64,000 nt of DNA from Methylobacter sp. (GCF_004322395.1 NZ_SCTW01000060.1:83240-147239); one strand, 5' to 3'; numbered from the stretch's first letter, positions 1 through 7,366 are shown. Notes: generated from the sequence alone by a model not told the origin. Numbers and translations: made by a program.

Positions 1-1
1 G

Positions 2-928
2 ATTCGATATCAAGATCATGAATTCCCCATTCATTGCATCACTCTGGGATCAACTCGGCCCGATGTGCCGGTATTAGCCTTTTTCGGCGGCGTGCATGGA
101 TTGGAGAAGATCGGCTCTGAAGTCATTCTGTCTTACATGGAAACCATCACTCAGTTGCTGGACTGGGATCAGGAGTTTTTGTCCCGGCTTGAAAAATCCC
201 GGCTGGTTTTTGTACCCATCGTTAATCCGGTCGGCGTTTATCTGGGCACACGCAGCAATGGCAACGGCGTTGACCTGATGCGCAATTCGCCTGTGGAAGG
301 CGAGGGTGCAACCCGCATTTTTAGCGGCCAACGCATCACACCTCATCTGCCTTGGTACCGCGGCGATGAATCGAAAATGGAAAAAGAAGCGCAAGCTTTA
401 TGCCGTGTTGTCGATCAGCACCTGTTTAACTCGTCTTTGTCCATTGCGCTGGATTTACACTCAGGATTCGGCATTCAGGACCGGTTATGGTTTCCCTATG
501 CTTCGCGCAAAACTCCTTTTGCTTTTATTGCCGAAACGCTGGCTTTAAAAGAACTGTTTGACCGTTGCTATCAACATCATATCTACAGGATCGAGCCGAC
601 TTGTCTGGAATATGTGATTAACGGCGACCTGTGGGATTATCTGTTCGATGATTTTGTGCAGCGGTTTGAGGCGGAACGACTATTTTTGCCGCTGACTCTG
701 GAAATGGGATCGTGGCTTTGGCTGCGAAAGAGCCCGATGCACCTATTCTCGAGGCATGGCTTGTTTCACCCGCTACTGCCGCACCGCCAGCAGCGGATTT
801 TTCGACGGCATTTCATGCTGTTTGATTTTTTATACCGGAGTCTTTTGTATCCCGAACAATGGACGAAACTTAAGCCCCGGCAAAAGGCGGCTTATGAAAA
901 AAAAGCTTTAGGTCTTTGGTATGAATAA
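2..928 (+). CDS. M14-type zinc carboxypeptidase / desuccinylase-like protein (5' partial)
   Basis: The reading frame is open to the left window edge. Residues before the GTG at 65 fit the protein, so the true start lies outside. An HxxE zinc motif (HGLE within GGVHG) comes early, a third zinc-ligand-like His is in DLHSGFG, and a candidate catalytic Glu is in LTLEMGS near the C-terminus. This ligand order is that of M14 metallocarboxypeptidases and succinylglutamate desuccinylase/aspartoacylase relatives. It probably cleaves a C-terminal amino acid or an amide from a small cytoplasmic substrate; the substrate cannot be told. The stop overlaps the ATG of the next gene by 8 bp, so the two are probably co-translated. 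The family call is reasonable; the function is open. Confidence 0.65.
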   Translation: MRYQDHEFPIHCITLGSTRPDVPVLAFFGGVHGLEKIGSEVILSYMETITQLLDWDQEFLSRLEKSRLVFVPIVNPVGVYLGTRSNGNGVDLMRNSPVEGEGATRIFSGQRITPHLPWYRGDESKMEKEAQALCRVVDQHLFNSSLSIALDLHSGFGIQDRLWFPYASRKTPFAFIAETLALKELFDRCYQHHIYRIEPTCLEYVINGDLWDYLFDDFVQRFEAERLFLPLTLEMGSWLWLRKSPMHLFSRHGLFHPLLPHRQQRIFRRHFMLFDFLYRSLLYPEQWTKLKPRQKAAYEKKALGLWYE

Positions 929-1823
929 AGCGCTGGGACAAAACTGGATTCTGCTTAGAGGCCTGGCGCGTGAGTCTGGACATTGGGGCGATTTTGTCCC
1001 TCTTTTACAATCGACGTTTCCGGACGCTCGAATAACGCTACTGGATTTGCCTGGTACCGGTTGTTTTCATCGGGAAACCAGCCCGAGCTCGATTAAGGCG
1101 ATAACCGATAGTGTCCGCCGTCATGCTCTTGAACAGTGTTTGTTACAGCAGCCGGTAACGATCTTGGCGCTTTCTCTGGGTGCGATGGTCGCCTGGGAAT
1201 GGATGCGCCGCTATCCCGAGGATATTTGCGGCGCAGCTTTGATGAATACCAGCTTTGCCGATGTGAGTCCTTTTTATCAGCGGCTACGCTGGCAAAGTTA
1301 TAAAGACTTTGCCGCATTAGTAATGACGAGCAACTTGCGTAAGCGGGAATCGGGGATTTTGCGGTTGACCAGCAATCGCCGGAATATCTCCAGGGATGGT
1401 GTGTATGCCGCAAGCCAGTCAGGAACTGGCGCGGCGCAGCATAAGCAGATAGCTCAAGCTTGGGAAAAGATGCAAATCGAGCGCCCCATTAGCCTTAAGA
1501 ACAGTTTCATTCAAATTAAAGCGGCTGCAACCTATCGGCCTGGGGACATAAGGCCGAAGCAGCCGATTTTATTATTAAACGGATTGGGCGACCGCTTGGT
1601 ATCGCCAGCTTGTTCCGAGGCGATACACAAAAAATGGAACCTGAAGCTCCGTCGCCATCAATGGGCAGGCCACGACCTGACCCTGGATGACGGCGCATGG
1701 GTGGTGTTGCAACTGAAAGATTGGCTGGATCAAAAGTCTTTTATTCACCACGAAGACACGAAGGACACGAAGTTTATTTCTTCGTGTCCTTCGTGTCTTC
1801 GTGGTGATAAGCTTTTAAGTTAA
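921..1823 (+). CDS. Alpha/beta hydrolase with a repeat-encoded C-terminal tail
   Basis: Alpha/beta-hydrolase fold protein of 300 aa. The nucleophile elbow is ALSLG (Ser about residue 85), followed by the helix of VAWEW. A late Asp in NGLGDRLVSP and a His in WAGHDLTLDDG complete a plausible Ser-Asp-His triad. No signal peptide is visible, so it is probably a cytoplasmic esterase or thioesterase. The start overlaps the carboxypeptidase-like gene by 8 bp. The last roughly 25 residues, from about residue 276, are encoded by a 27-bp perfect inverted repeat of a dispersed family, not by hydrolase sequence. The ancestral stop was probably near that point. Substrate unknown. Confidence 0.7.
   Translation: MNKALGQNWILLRGLARESGHWGDFVPLLQSTFPDARITLLDLPGTGCFHRETSPSSIKAITDSVRRHALEQCLLQQPVTILALSLGAMVAWEWMRRYPEDICGAALMNTSFADVSPFYQRLRWQSYKDFAALVMTSNLRKRESGILRLTSNRRNISRDGVYAASQSGTGAAQHKQIAQAWEKMQIERPISLKNSFIQIKAAATYRPGDIRPKQPILLLNGLGDRLVSPACSEAIHKKWNLKLRRHQWAGHDLTLDDGAWVVLQLKDWLDQKSFIHHEDTKDTKFISSCPSCLRGDKLLS
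1746..1806. repeat. 27-bp perfect inverted repeat (CACGAAGACACGAAG family)
   Basis: Two 27-bp arms (1746-1772 and 1780-1806) are perfect reverse complements around a 7-nt TTTATTT loop. The arms are built from the repeated word ACACGAAGG. Related copies occur at 49086-49200 and, degenerate, near 58527. The hairpin lies inside the 3' end of the hydrolase gene and supplies its tail. It may also act as a transcript-end structure. Confidence 0.9.
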
Positions 1824-1995
1824 TGCAAATGTCATCAAACAGTAGGGCGCGCCGCGCGCGCCAGAGGTAGGGCTAATATTCAGCATCGGTTTAACTCCAA
1901 GCTGCGAAGAAGGCGCGCACGGCACGCCCTACTTAATTGGCTGGCGGATTATTAAAGCAGGTCATTGAAACTTAATGAAAATGTCATCAAACAGT
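1820..1995. repeat. 24-bp direct duplication flanking a palindromic element
   Basis: The 24-nt words at 1820-1843 and 1972-1995 differ at one position (TTAATGCAAATG versus TTAATGAAAATG, then TCATCAAACAGT in both). Between them lies the GTAGGGCG-type palindrome plus about 38 bp. The right copy is part of the PHO-box-like array of the downstream gene, so the insertion has duplicated half of a regulatory site. Confidence 0.8.
1841..1933. repeat. GTAGGGCG-type inverted repeat element
   Basis: The left arm 1841-1862 and right arm 1912-1933 are 22-nt reverse complements with two mismatches (AGTAGGGCG...GCGCGCC), separated by 49 nt. A tighter copy with perfect 23-bp arms is at 30102-30156. GC-rich palindromes of this sort are dispersed in the window and sit between genes. 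Confidence 0.8.
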
Positions 1996-2025
1996 TAACT
2001 TCCTGTAACAATCCAAGCGTATTTT
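1981..2025 (+). promoter_or_regulatory. Candidate PHO box and -10 for the phosphoesterase gene
   Basis: Three heptamers lie at an exact 11-bp period: ATGTCAT (1981), CAGTTAA (1992) and CTGTAAC (2003), with 4-nt spacers. The known PhoB site is CTGTCAT direct repeats with 4-bp spacers. Ten nt after the last unit is TATTTT (2020-2025), a -10-like hexamer at the spacing known for PhoB-dependent promoters. The following CAAGCGT word is shared with the promoter at 3880-3935. The outer units match 6 of 7 positions; the middle one is poor. Confidence 0.55.
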
Positions 2026-2058
2026 ATCTATCATCGAAACTTGTTGAAGGCGGGTAAA

Positions 2059-2856
2059 ATGTCATTGAAATATCGTTCAATCTGGATTTCAGACACTCAT
2101 CTTGGCACTAAAGGTTGCAAGGCCGAACAGCTCAGAGATTTTCTTGATAGCGTTGAATGCGACTATCTATATCTGGTCGGCGATATTATCGATTTATGGA
2201 AATTCAGGTCCGGCTTTTATTGGCCGGCCTTGCACAGCGACATCGTGCAACGGGTTATCGACAAGGCTAAAAAAGGCACACGCGTTATTTATATACCCGG
2301 CAATCACGATGAGCAATTTCGGAAACATGCCGGGATGCATTTTAACGGCATCGATATCCAATTGAATGCCGTTCATACCACCCAAGACGGCCGCAAGTTC
2401 CTGGTTTTGCACGGCGATGAATTCGATAGCATCGTCTGCCACAATAAGAATCTGGCTTACATAGGCGGCGAGGCTTATGAGGTATTATTGTTCATCAACC
2501 GCTGGCTGAATGTCCTGCGCTCAAAAATGGGCTACAAATACTGGTCCATCTCTGCATTTTTAAAACACAAGGTCAAAAATATCATCAGTTTCATGGATAA
2601 CTATCAGCATATCCTGAGCCTCGAAGCGCAAAAAAGGCATGTGGACGGCGTAATTTGTGGGCATATCCATCATGCCGACATTACCGACATGGAATTCGGC
2701 AAAACCTACTGCAATTGCGGCGACTGGGTGGAAAGCTGCACCGCATTGGTTGAAGATGAAGCCGGACATCTGTCCATCGTCCGCTGGTTGGAAGAAAGTT
2801 ATCAGTTGCTGGATCAGCAGCTTGAACCGCAGCCCAAGTATGCGGAAGCGGCGTAA
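2059..2856 (+). CDS. PlcP/LpxH-like metallophosphoesterase (annotatable as UDP-2,3-diacylglucosamine diphosphatase family)
   Basis: Calcineurin-like metallophosphoesterase of 265 aa with the full dinuclear metal set: DTHLG, GDIIDLW, GNHDE, HGDEFD and GHIHHAD. The family contains LpxH (lipid A synthesis) and PlcP, a phospholipid phosphodiesterase of phosphate-starved bacteria. I favour a PlcP-like role because of the PHO-box-like promoter, the paralogue at 27353-28138 beside an MGDG-synthase-like glycosyltransferase, and the PAP2/glycosyltransferase pair downstream. The ATG at 2059 with GAAGGCGGG before it is preferred over an upstream TTG at 2041. A perfect 15-bp hairpin follows the gene. The lipid role is inference; housekeeping LpxH activity is not excluded. 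Confidence 0.8.
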   Translation: MSLKYRSIWISDTHLGTKGCKAEQLRDFLDSVECDYLYLVGDIIDLWKFRSGFYWPALHSDIVQRVIDKAKKGTRVIYIPGNHDEQFRKHAGMHFNGIDIQLNAVHTTQDGRKFLVLHGDEFDSIVCHNKNLAYIGGEAYEVLLFINRWLNVLRSKMGYKYWSISAFLKHKVKNIISFMDNYQHILSLEAQKRHVDGVICGHIHHADITDMEFGKTYCNCGDWVESCTALVEDEAGHLSIVRWLEESYQLLDQQLEPQPKYAEAA

Positions 2857-2983
2857 CCTTATCCGTCGTCTTATTGTTCTGACCAATGATGAACAAGCCC
2901 AGTTGCGGCCATCCATCGAAAAAATCCAGGCCGAGATTACTGCCGCCAAGGCCAAGCTGGATAAAAAGTAAAATTTGAATCAT

Positions 2984-3027
2984 GGCATATCACACACTGA
3001 AGTGTGTGATATGCCTCAGTTTTCCCT
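2984..3027 (+). terminator. Hairpin after the phosphoesterase gene
   Basis: Perfect 15-bp arms (2984-2998 and 3001-3015, GGCATATCACACACT and its complement) are followed by CAGTTTTCCCTT. This looks like a Rho-independent terminator, although the T-run is short and interrupted. Confidence 0.6.
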
Positions 3028-3155
3028 TAACAAGATTTTCCTTATCGGCTTCAAATATAAAGTAAGATATTGTTTTAATAAATATTTGCAATTAGCGGCG
3101 AGTTAATTGCTGCATACGATGAGTTTTTTTTAAACAAAAAGGACTCATTTGTTTC

Positions 3156-3347
3156 ATGCACAAGCTCACTCATTATTTTGCTGCAGAATTAATTCAGGAA
3201 CATCGGGAAGAATTACATGGTTATCTGGTACGCCAAACCCATTGCCCGGAAACGGCAGCCGATATTCTGCAGGATGCTTTTTTACGATTAATACATACAG
3301 ACACCAAAAACGACCTCAAAAATCCCCGCGCTTTTTTATATAACTGA
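3156..3347 (+). pseudogene. Truncated ECF (FecI-like) sigma factor
   Basis: A 63-residue open frame starting MHKLTHYF matches the sigma-70 region 2 of FecI-like ECF factors. The pattern CPETAADILQDAFLRLI is the region 2 helix that contacts core polymerase and the -10 element. It stops right after FLYN, before region 4, where sequence containing the word TGATGTTACGCAG begins. FecI factors are about 160-180 aa and are usually followed by fecR and a TonB receptor; neither is here. An AGGA precedes the ATG. It is surely non-functional as a sigma factor. Confidence 0.65.
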
Positions 3348-3386
3348 TGTTACGCAGTCCTCACTAGATTCGGTTATTCTGTGGGA

Positions 3387-3431
3387 ATGAAAAAAGCAGA
3401 ATTAGAGTTATACACAGATTATTTAATAATA
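3387..3431 (+). pseudogene. Possible N-terminal scrap of a DDE transposase
   Basis: An ATG opens MKKAELELYTDYLII, which I recognise as similar to the first residues of some IS4/IS701-like transposases. After 15 codons the frame runs into unrelated sequence carrying the word GATGTTACGCAG. The same word occurs just before the scrap (about 3345-3357), as if it flanked a deletion junction. The identification is tentative because the match is so short. Confidence 0.3.
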
Positions 3432-3469
3432 GATGTTACGCAGTTAGCCGGATTTAGAACGTTAGATGC

Positions 3470-3560
3470 CGCTAGCGCGACGGCTATTTGAATCGGGTTC
3501 TCGTACCCGAAGGCGCGTTACTTTCTTTTGCGTCGTATCGACAAAAGTTCCGGAGCTCGG
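3470..3560. repeat. Short copy of a long dispersed repeat
   Basis: The segment with ATCGGGTTCTCG, TACTTTCTTTTGC and CAAAAGTTCCGG resembles 58240-58500. There the same words occur in the same order but with about 150 bp more between the second and third. This copy looks internally deleted. No gene is visible between the sigma relic and the PAP2 gene (about 670 bp); the stretch holds repeats and a promoter only. Confidence 0.6.
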
Positions 3561-3658
3561 CGTGGCAAGCGGAAGAAATACCACCTGTGCGTAACACCAG
3601 TAAGAAAGATTAGAAAACTAAGGTTTTTCCTGCATGGGGTTAATATTTTCGAGCTCCG

Positions 3659-3686
3659 GTAGGGGCGACCGGCCGGTCGCCCCTAC
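3659..3686. repeat. 28-nt perfect palindrome (GGCGACCGGCCGGTCGCC core)
   Basis: The arms GTAGGGGCGACCGG and its exact complement meet without a loop. The 18-nt core recurs at 17295-17312 after the chemoreceptor gene. It belongs to the same general class of GC-rich, GTAGGG-ended palindromes found elsewhere in the window. Confidence 0.8.
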
Positions 3687-3879
3687 TGACATAATAGTAA
3701 AAAGCGTAATCCGAGAAAGACGCGAAAAAATTAGCGGTAGGGAACTGCTCCCATCACATGCTTATCCCGACAGTCGCCGAATGGCAATGTAAATTACAGG
3801 GTAAGTTGAGAAACAACACGCTCCGTTTTTTCGTGCTTTTCGTGGACAATCCGTAACATCGTTATCCACATTTATTCCG

Positions 3880-3935
3880 CTGTCATGAAACCGTAAATAA
3901 ACCTTCATTTCTTTGTCATACAAGCGTTTTATTCT
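3880..3935 (+). promoter_or_regulatory. Four-unit candidate PHO box and -10 for PAP2–glycosyltransferase operon
   Basis: Four heptamers follow at an exact 11-bp period: CTGTCAT (3880), CCGTAAA (3891), CCTTCAT (3902) and TTGTCAT (3913), with AT-rich 4-nt spacers. The first is the PhoB consensus half-site. Ten nt after the last unit is TATTCT (3930-3935), a -10-like hexamer. The stretch just before it, CAAGCGTTTT, is nearly the same as in the promoter at 1981-2025. A start near 3942 would give a leader of about 75 nt. Confidence 0.7.
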
Positions 3936-4016
3936 TTATCCTGAAAGTTAATGCTTTCTGATCCTGCAAAATACCGCCACCGGCTTTTGCAGAACTTCCT
4001 TCAGGAGGATAAAGAT

Positions 4017-4541
4017 ATGAAACTGCTCTATTCCATCCATAAATACGACGTCTTCATGTTCACTTGGCTGATCAATGCCAGAATGCACGGAACCTTGACT
4101 ACGGCCAGCCGCTATTTGTCAAAAACCGGCGATGGCTATCTGTATTTGGTCATTATAGGCTTGTTATATTGGCGTTACGGCCTTGAAAGTCACATCCTGC
4201 AAGCGATTCTGCTGGCTTTTTTAATCGAAAGACCGATTTATTTCGTACTGAAAAACGGCCTGAGACGTAACAGGCCGCAAGCCGCGTTACAAAACTTCCG
4301 CAGTATTATCACACCCTCGGATAAGTTCAGCTTTCCGTCCGGCCATACGTCCGCCGCTTTCATGATGGCGACACTGCTTGGCTACTATTTACCTCCTTTA
4401 ATGATCCCTCTTTACTGTTGGGCGGCATTGGTCGGCTTCTCCCGCGTAGTGCTGGGCGTGCATTTTCCGACCGACACCTTGGTAGGGGCCATTTTGGGTA
4501 TCGGCACAGCATTCTTTAGTTTGGAACAAATCGTAATATGA
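4017..4541 (+). CDS. PAP2-family membrane phosphatase
   Basis: Integral membrane phosphatase of 174 aa with the three PAP2 signature blocks in order: KNGLRRNRP, FPSGHTSAA and SRVVLGVHFPTD (catalytic His). Several hydrophobic helices surround them. PAP2 enzymes remove phosphate from lipid phosphates such as phosphatidic acid or undecaprenyl pyrophosphate. The ATG at 4017 has a strong AGGAGG 8 nt upstream, so it is chosen over the earlier ATG at 3951. The stop overlaps the next start (ATGA), which implies translational coupling with the glycosyltransferase. With the PHO-box-like promoter, a role in making diacylglycerol for glycolipid synthesis is a reasonable inference. Confidence 0.85.
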   Translation: MKLLYSIHKYDVFMFTWLINARMHGTLTTASRYLSKTGDGYLYLVIIGLLYWRYGLESHILQAILLAFLIERPIYFVLKNGLRRNRPQAALQNFRSIITPSDKFSFPSGHTSAAFMMATLLGYYLPPLMIPLYCWAALVGFSRVVLGVHFPTDTLVGAILGIGTAFFSLEQIVI

Positions 4542-5578
4542 AAATTTTTTATGGCGTACAAGGTACCGGCAACGGCCACATCACTCGAGCACGTGTTATG
4601 GCAAAAGAACTTTATGCCGCAGGCATTGATGTTCACTTTCAATTTACCGGACGCCCGGCGGATAAGTATTTCGATATGGAAGTCTTTAACGGCTATCAAT
4701 CGCGCACCGGCCTGACCTTTCACACCGAAAAAGGGCACGTCAGCTATCTGAAAACAGCGCTTGACGCCAAACCCATCACGTTTATCAGAGACATGAAGTC
4801 GCTGGATTTGAGCGGTTACGATCTGGTAATCAGCGATTTCGAGCCGGTCACCGCCTGGGCGGCAAAAAGCCAAAAAAAACCGGTTTTAGGTATCGGGCAT
4901 CAATACGCGTTTAACCATAAAATCCCCAAAGAAGGATCGGATCCTATCGCCAATCAGGTCATGAAGTATTTTGCCCCGGCGGATAAAGGGATAGGCTTGC
5001 ACTGGCATCATTTCGGCCAACCCATTTTGCCGCCTATTATCGAAACGCCGGAAATGCCGAAAAGCATTATCAAAAACAAGATCATTGTCTACCTGCCTTT
5101 CGAAGACCAGAATGAAGTTATCCGGCTGTTGTCGCCGTTTAAAAAATTCGACTTTCATATTTATTCGCCGGAACCGGTTCCTTGTACATTCAGTCACATT
5201 ATTTGCAAACCGCTGTCTCGCGACGGTTTCCAGAAAGATTTATACGATTGCGCGGGCATTATCAGCAATGCCGGATTTGAACTGGCTAGCGAATCGTTGC
5301 AGCTGGGCAAAAAAATCCTGGCCAAGCCGCTGCATGCGCAAATGGAGCAAATCTCCAATGCCGCCGCCTTACAGCAATTAGGTTATGGGCATGTCATGCA
5401 CGATATGAACAGTTTCGTAATTGATCACTGGCTGCATGACAACCGCGCCGTTCATATTACCTATCCGAATATCGCCAAAGTGTTGGTGCAATGGATACAG
5501 GACGGTATGCCTGAAATGGATGAGGATTTTATTGAAGCGATCTGGAATACCGTGGATGTTTTGCGCATTGAGCGTTAG
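4538..5578 (+). CDS. MJ1255/VC2487-type glycosyltransferase
   Basis: A 346-aa GT-B fold protein. The N-terminal GxGNGHITRA loop resembles the acceptor/glycine-rich region of MurG/GT28-like enzymes. The C-terminal half has GIISNAGFELASESLQLGKKILAKP, the pattern of the nucleotide-sugar-binding domain. The opening MKIFYGVQGTGNGH is typical of the MJ1255/VC2487 family, whose acceptors are largely uncharacterised. It is translationally coupled to the PAP2 gene and so probably shares its promoter. A lipid acceptor such as diacylglycerol is inferred from context. Confidence 0.8.
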   Translation: MKIFYGVQGTGNGHITRARVMAKELYAAGIDVHFQFTGRPADKYFDMEVFNGYQSRTGLTFHTEKGHVSYLKTALDAKPITFIRDMKSLDLSGYDLVISDFEPVTAWAAKSQKKPVLGIGHQYAFNHKIPKEGSDPIANQVMKYFAPADKGIGLHWHHFGQPILPPIIETPEMPKSIIKNKIIVYLPFEDQNEVIRLLSPFKKFDFHIYSPEPVPCTFSHIICKPLSRDGFQKDLYDCAGIISNAGFELASESLQLGKKILAKPLHAQMEQISNAAALQQLGYGHVMHDMNSFVIDHWLHDNRAVHITYPNIAKVLVQWIQDGMPEMDEDFIEAIWNTVDVLRIER

Positions 5579-5581
5579 CCG

Positions 5582-5733
5582 ATGACATCACCTAAAACTG
5601 TTCTCGTCATCGGCTCGCAATAGTCTGGCTGCTTGGCCAGAAAGGCGTCGATGTCGTGATGCTCGACAATCTTTCCGGCGGATACCGCGATGCGTCAGTT
5701 TGTGCATGGCGGCATCGCCGACCAGTTGGCGTC
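5582..5733 (+). pseudogene. galE (UDP-glucose 4-epimerase-like) relic
   Basis: An ATG opens MTSPKTVLVIGS and meets a stop within 14 codons. A second frame then reads WLLGQKGVDVVMLDNLSGGYRDAS, and a third reads FVHGGIADQLAS. Together these match the first about 60 residues of GalE-type epimerases, including the Rossmann strand and the DNLSGG segment, but the GGAGYIGSH glycine loop is mostly deleted. At least two frame changes and a missing C-terminus make it a decayed fragment. Confidence 0.6.
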
Positions 5734-5787
5734 ATAATCAAATATTCGGCGATTTCTCCTTAACTGCCTGAGCTCCCTCATAAAGCA

Positions 5788-6474
5788 CTAACATCTTACC
5801 CATGTCGCCTTGTTTTCATCCAGCACAGCAATCGCTTCTTCACAGCCGATTACGTTTTCTTTGTTACTTAGAATATAGCCGGCCAGACGCTCAACGGACT
5901 TCCAATGACTGGGGGTGTTTATGAACTGGAAAGCTTTATCAAACAGCTCAGTCATCTTTTCTTTGTGCCGACTCCGAGTCGCGATATAGATGTCCAGATA
6001 TTCATAAACTTTATTAAGATCGGATGTGCCGCCGTAATTATGCAGGGCATTGACAGTGATCAGCTGCGGATTAAACTGTTCGCCATCTCGAAGGGCTACG
6101 TGTTTTGCCTCCGCTAGCGGTCCGATCAGCAAATTGGTCATGTCAGCTTCAAAAGCGGCCTGATAAGCATCTTGCTCAACAACTGAAAAATAATCGGCGC
6201 TTTCAAGCAACCCAACCGGCAGGCTATGGATCAGGCGGCCTCCTTCCACAACGGCGGCAAACTGATCGTGTGGGAATGAACAGGTATCCAAACGACTGTC
6301 CCTTAATCGATCCAATGACTTAATGCAGATTTGAAAATGTACTGGGGGCAGTTGCTTTTGTTTGTTGTATAGATAAATGGCGGCGGCGTGGCCGGCCTCA
6401 TGGAAAGCGATTTGCTTAATCAAATCTTGATCGGTAATAGAATAAGATGCATCAGTTTGGTAATTCCGTTTCAT
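5788..6474 (-). CDS. Stand-alone HEAGH zinc-peptidase-like protein
   Basis: A 228-aa protein with HEAGHAAAIYLY at residues 25-36, the zinc-binding helix of M41 (FtsH) peptidases. The AAA+ ATPase part of FtsH is absent and no membrane helix is seen. Later segments (LIGPLAEAKHVALRDGE and a possible third-ligand region with DLNKVYEYL) fit an M41-like fold. Such small proteins are usually annotated as hypothetical. It could be a peptidase or a zinc-binding regulator. The ATG has GGTGA upstream, and a hairpin with a U-run lies only 17 nt before the start. Confidence 0.6.
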   Translation of the reverse strand: MKRNYQTDASYSITDQDLIKQIAFHEAGHAAAIYLYNKQKQLPPVHFQICIKSLDRLRDSRLDTCSFPHDQFAAVVEGGRLIHSLPVGLLESADYFSVVEQDAYQAAFEADMTNLLIGPLAEAKHVALRDGEQFNPQLITVNALHNYGGTSDLNKVYEYLDIYIATRSRHKEKMTELFDKAFQFINTPSHWKSVERLAGYILSNKENVIGCEEAIAVLDENKATWVRC

Positions 6475-6490
6475 AATTTCACCGCAAGCT

Positions 6491-6519
6491 AAAAAAATGC
6501 GGTCAGGTTACTGACCGCA
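6491..6519 (-). terminator. Intrinsic terminator in the leader of the HEAGH gene
   Basis: Read on the minus strand, perfect 9-bp arms (TGCGGTCAG and complement, 4-nt loop) are followed by seven T. It points toward, and ends 16 nt before, the HEAGH start codon. It is either the end of an unseen upstream transcript or an attenuator. No convincing gene lies on the minus strand between it and the ihfB-like gene. Confidence 0.75.
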
Positions 6520-6831
6520 CAGAGAGGAAGGATAGCTAAACTCTAATCCTTTTAAGTAAAGGAGCGATCTCAAGAGTTAGATATAGTTTAATGAGTAAAA
6601 TTAGCCTTGGAAATGTGACCGATTGCCGCGCGACAATTAGTCGCGCAAAATGGCATGGTATTTGCTTTATATTTAAGTTTGTGCAGTGAAAATGCTTCAA
6701 GACCGTATGGCTACTGAGCTTTGTCAAATTGTTACAAGGCCCATCAAGGCATTTCACATAGCAAATAGGGCATATGACACACCTCAATTTACAGATTGAT
6801 TGGCTTTTAAACAAACACAGGAGTTTTAAAC

Positions 6832-7131
6832 ATGGTTAAATCGGAACTCATTGACGTATTGGCCCAAAAACAGCCTCATTTGGAACGAAAATATGTGGAA
6901 CTGGCAGTTGGCTGTATGATCGAGCAGATGAGTGAAGCGCTGATGGCTAACGATAGAGTAGAGATCAGGGGCTTTGGCAGCTTCTCTTTACATTACCGTC
7001 CGCCTGTTACTGTCAGGAATCCCCGATCCGGGGCAACATTAAACTTGCCTGCCAGATATTCAGCGCACTTCAAACCGGGCAAAGAACTGCGCCAGAGAGT
7101 TGATTTGTCAAGAAGCAAGGTATTAGATTAA
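6832..7131 (+). CDS. ihfB: IHF beta-like nucleoid DNA-bending protein
   Basis: A 99-aa HU/IHF-family protein. The order MVKSELIDVLA, DRVEIRGFGSF, the beta-arm with TVRNPRSG, and the C-terminal HFKPGKELRQRV is that of the IHF beta subunit, including the Pro of the intercalating arm. IHF bends DNA at specific sites as an alpha/beta heterodimer. The usual rpsA neighbour is absent, so this may be a second ihfB paralogue. It stands alone after a 357-bp gap that contains only the HEAGH-side terminator and no other recognisable gene. Length is normal. Confidence 0.8.
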   Translation: MVKSELIDVLAQKQPHLERKYVELAVGCMIEQMSEALMANDRVEIRGFGSFSLHYRPPVTVRNPRSGATLNLPARYSAHFKPGKELRQRVDLSRSKVLD

Positions 7132-7231
7132 ACAAAAAAGTTCTAGTTTTTATTTAAAGCGGCCTGGGCAAATTGGATTACCGTTACTTCAGTTTTGCTA
7201 TGAGGCTTAAACCTGAAAAGAGCAGTTGAGC

Positions 7232-7366
7232 CATGGATGGACACGGATTTACACGGGTGAACAATGGATTACATGAGTTCTTTGCGGCACACGTTGGGTG
7301 AACCGCACTTCTTGCATAACTCAATGTAGTATCGACGCTTAATCTGTGTAAATCTGTGGCTAACTG
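7232..7366. repeat. Imperfect inverted repeat (GGATTTACAC family)
   Basis: GACACGGATTTACACGG near 7235 and its imperfect complement CTGTGTAAATCTGTGG near 7345 bracket about 90 bp of non-coding sequence. The 312-bp gap between the ihfB-like gene and smbP holds this repeat and the smbP terminator, and nothing else I recognise. Confidence 0.5.

Noticed and set aside
2857..2971. An open frame after the phosphoesterase, ending in a coiled-coil-like EKIQAEITAAKAKLDKK
   Set aside because: No start codon outside the phosphoesterase gene and only about 38 codons; it may be a gene remnant, but this cannot be supported.
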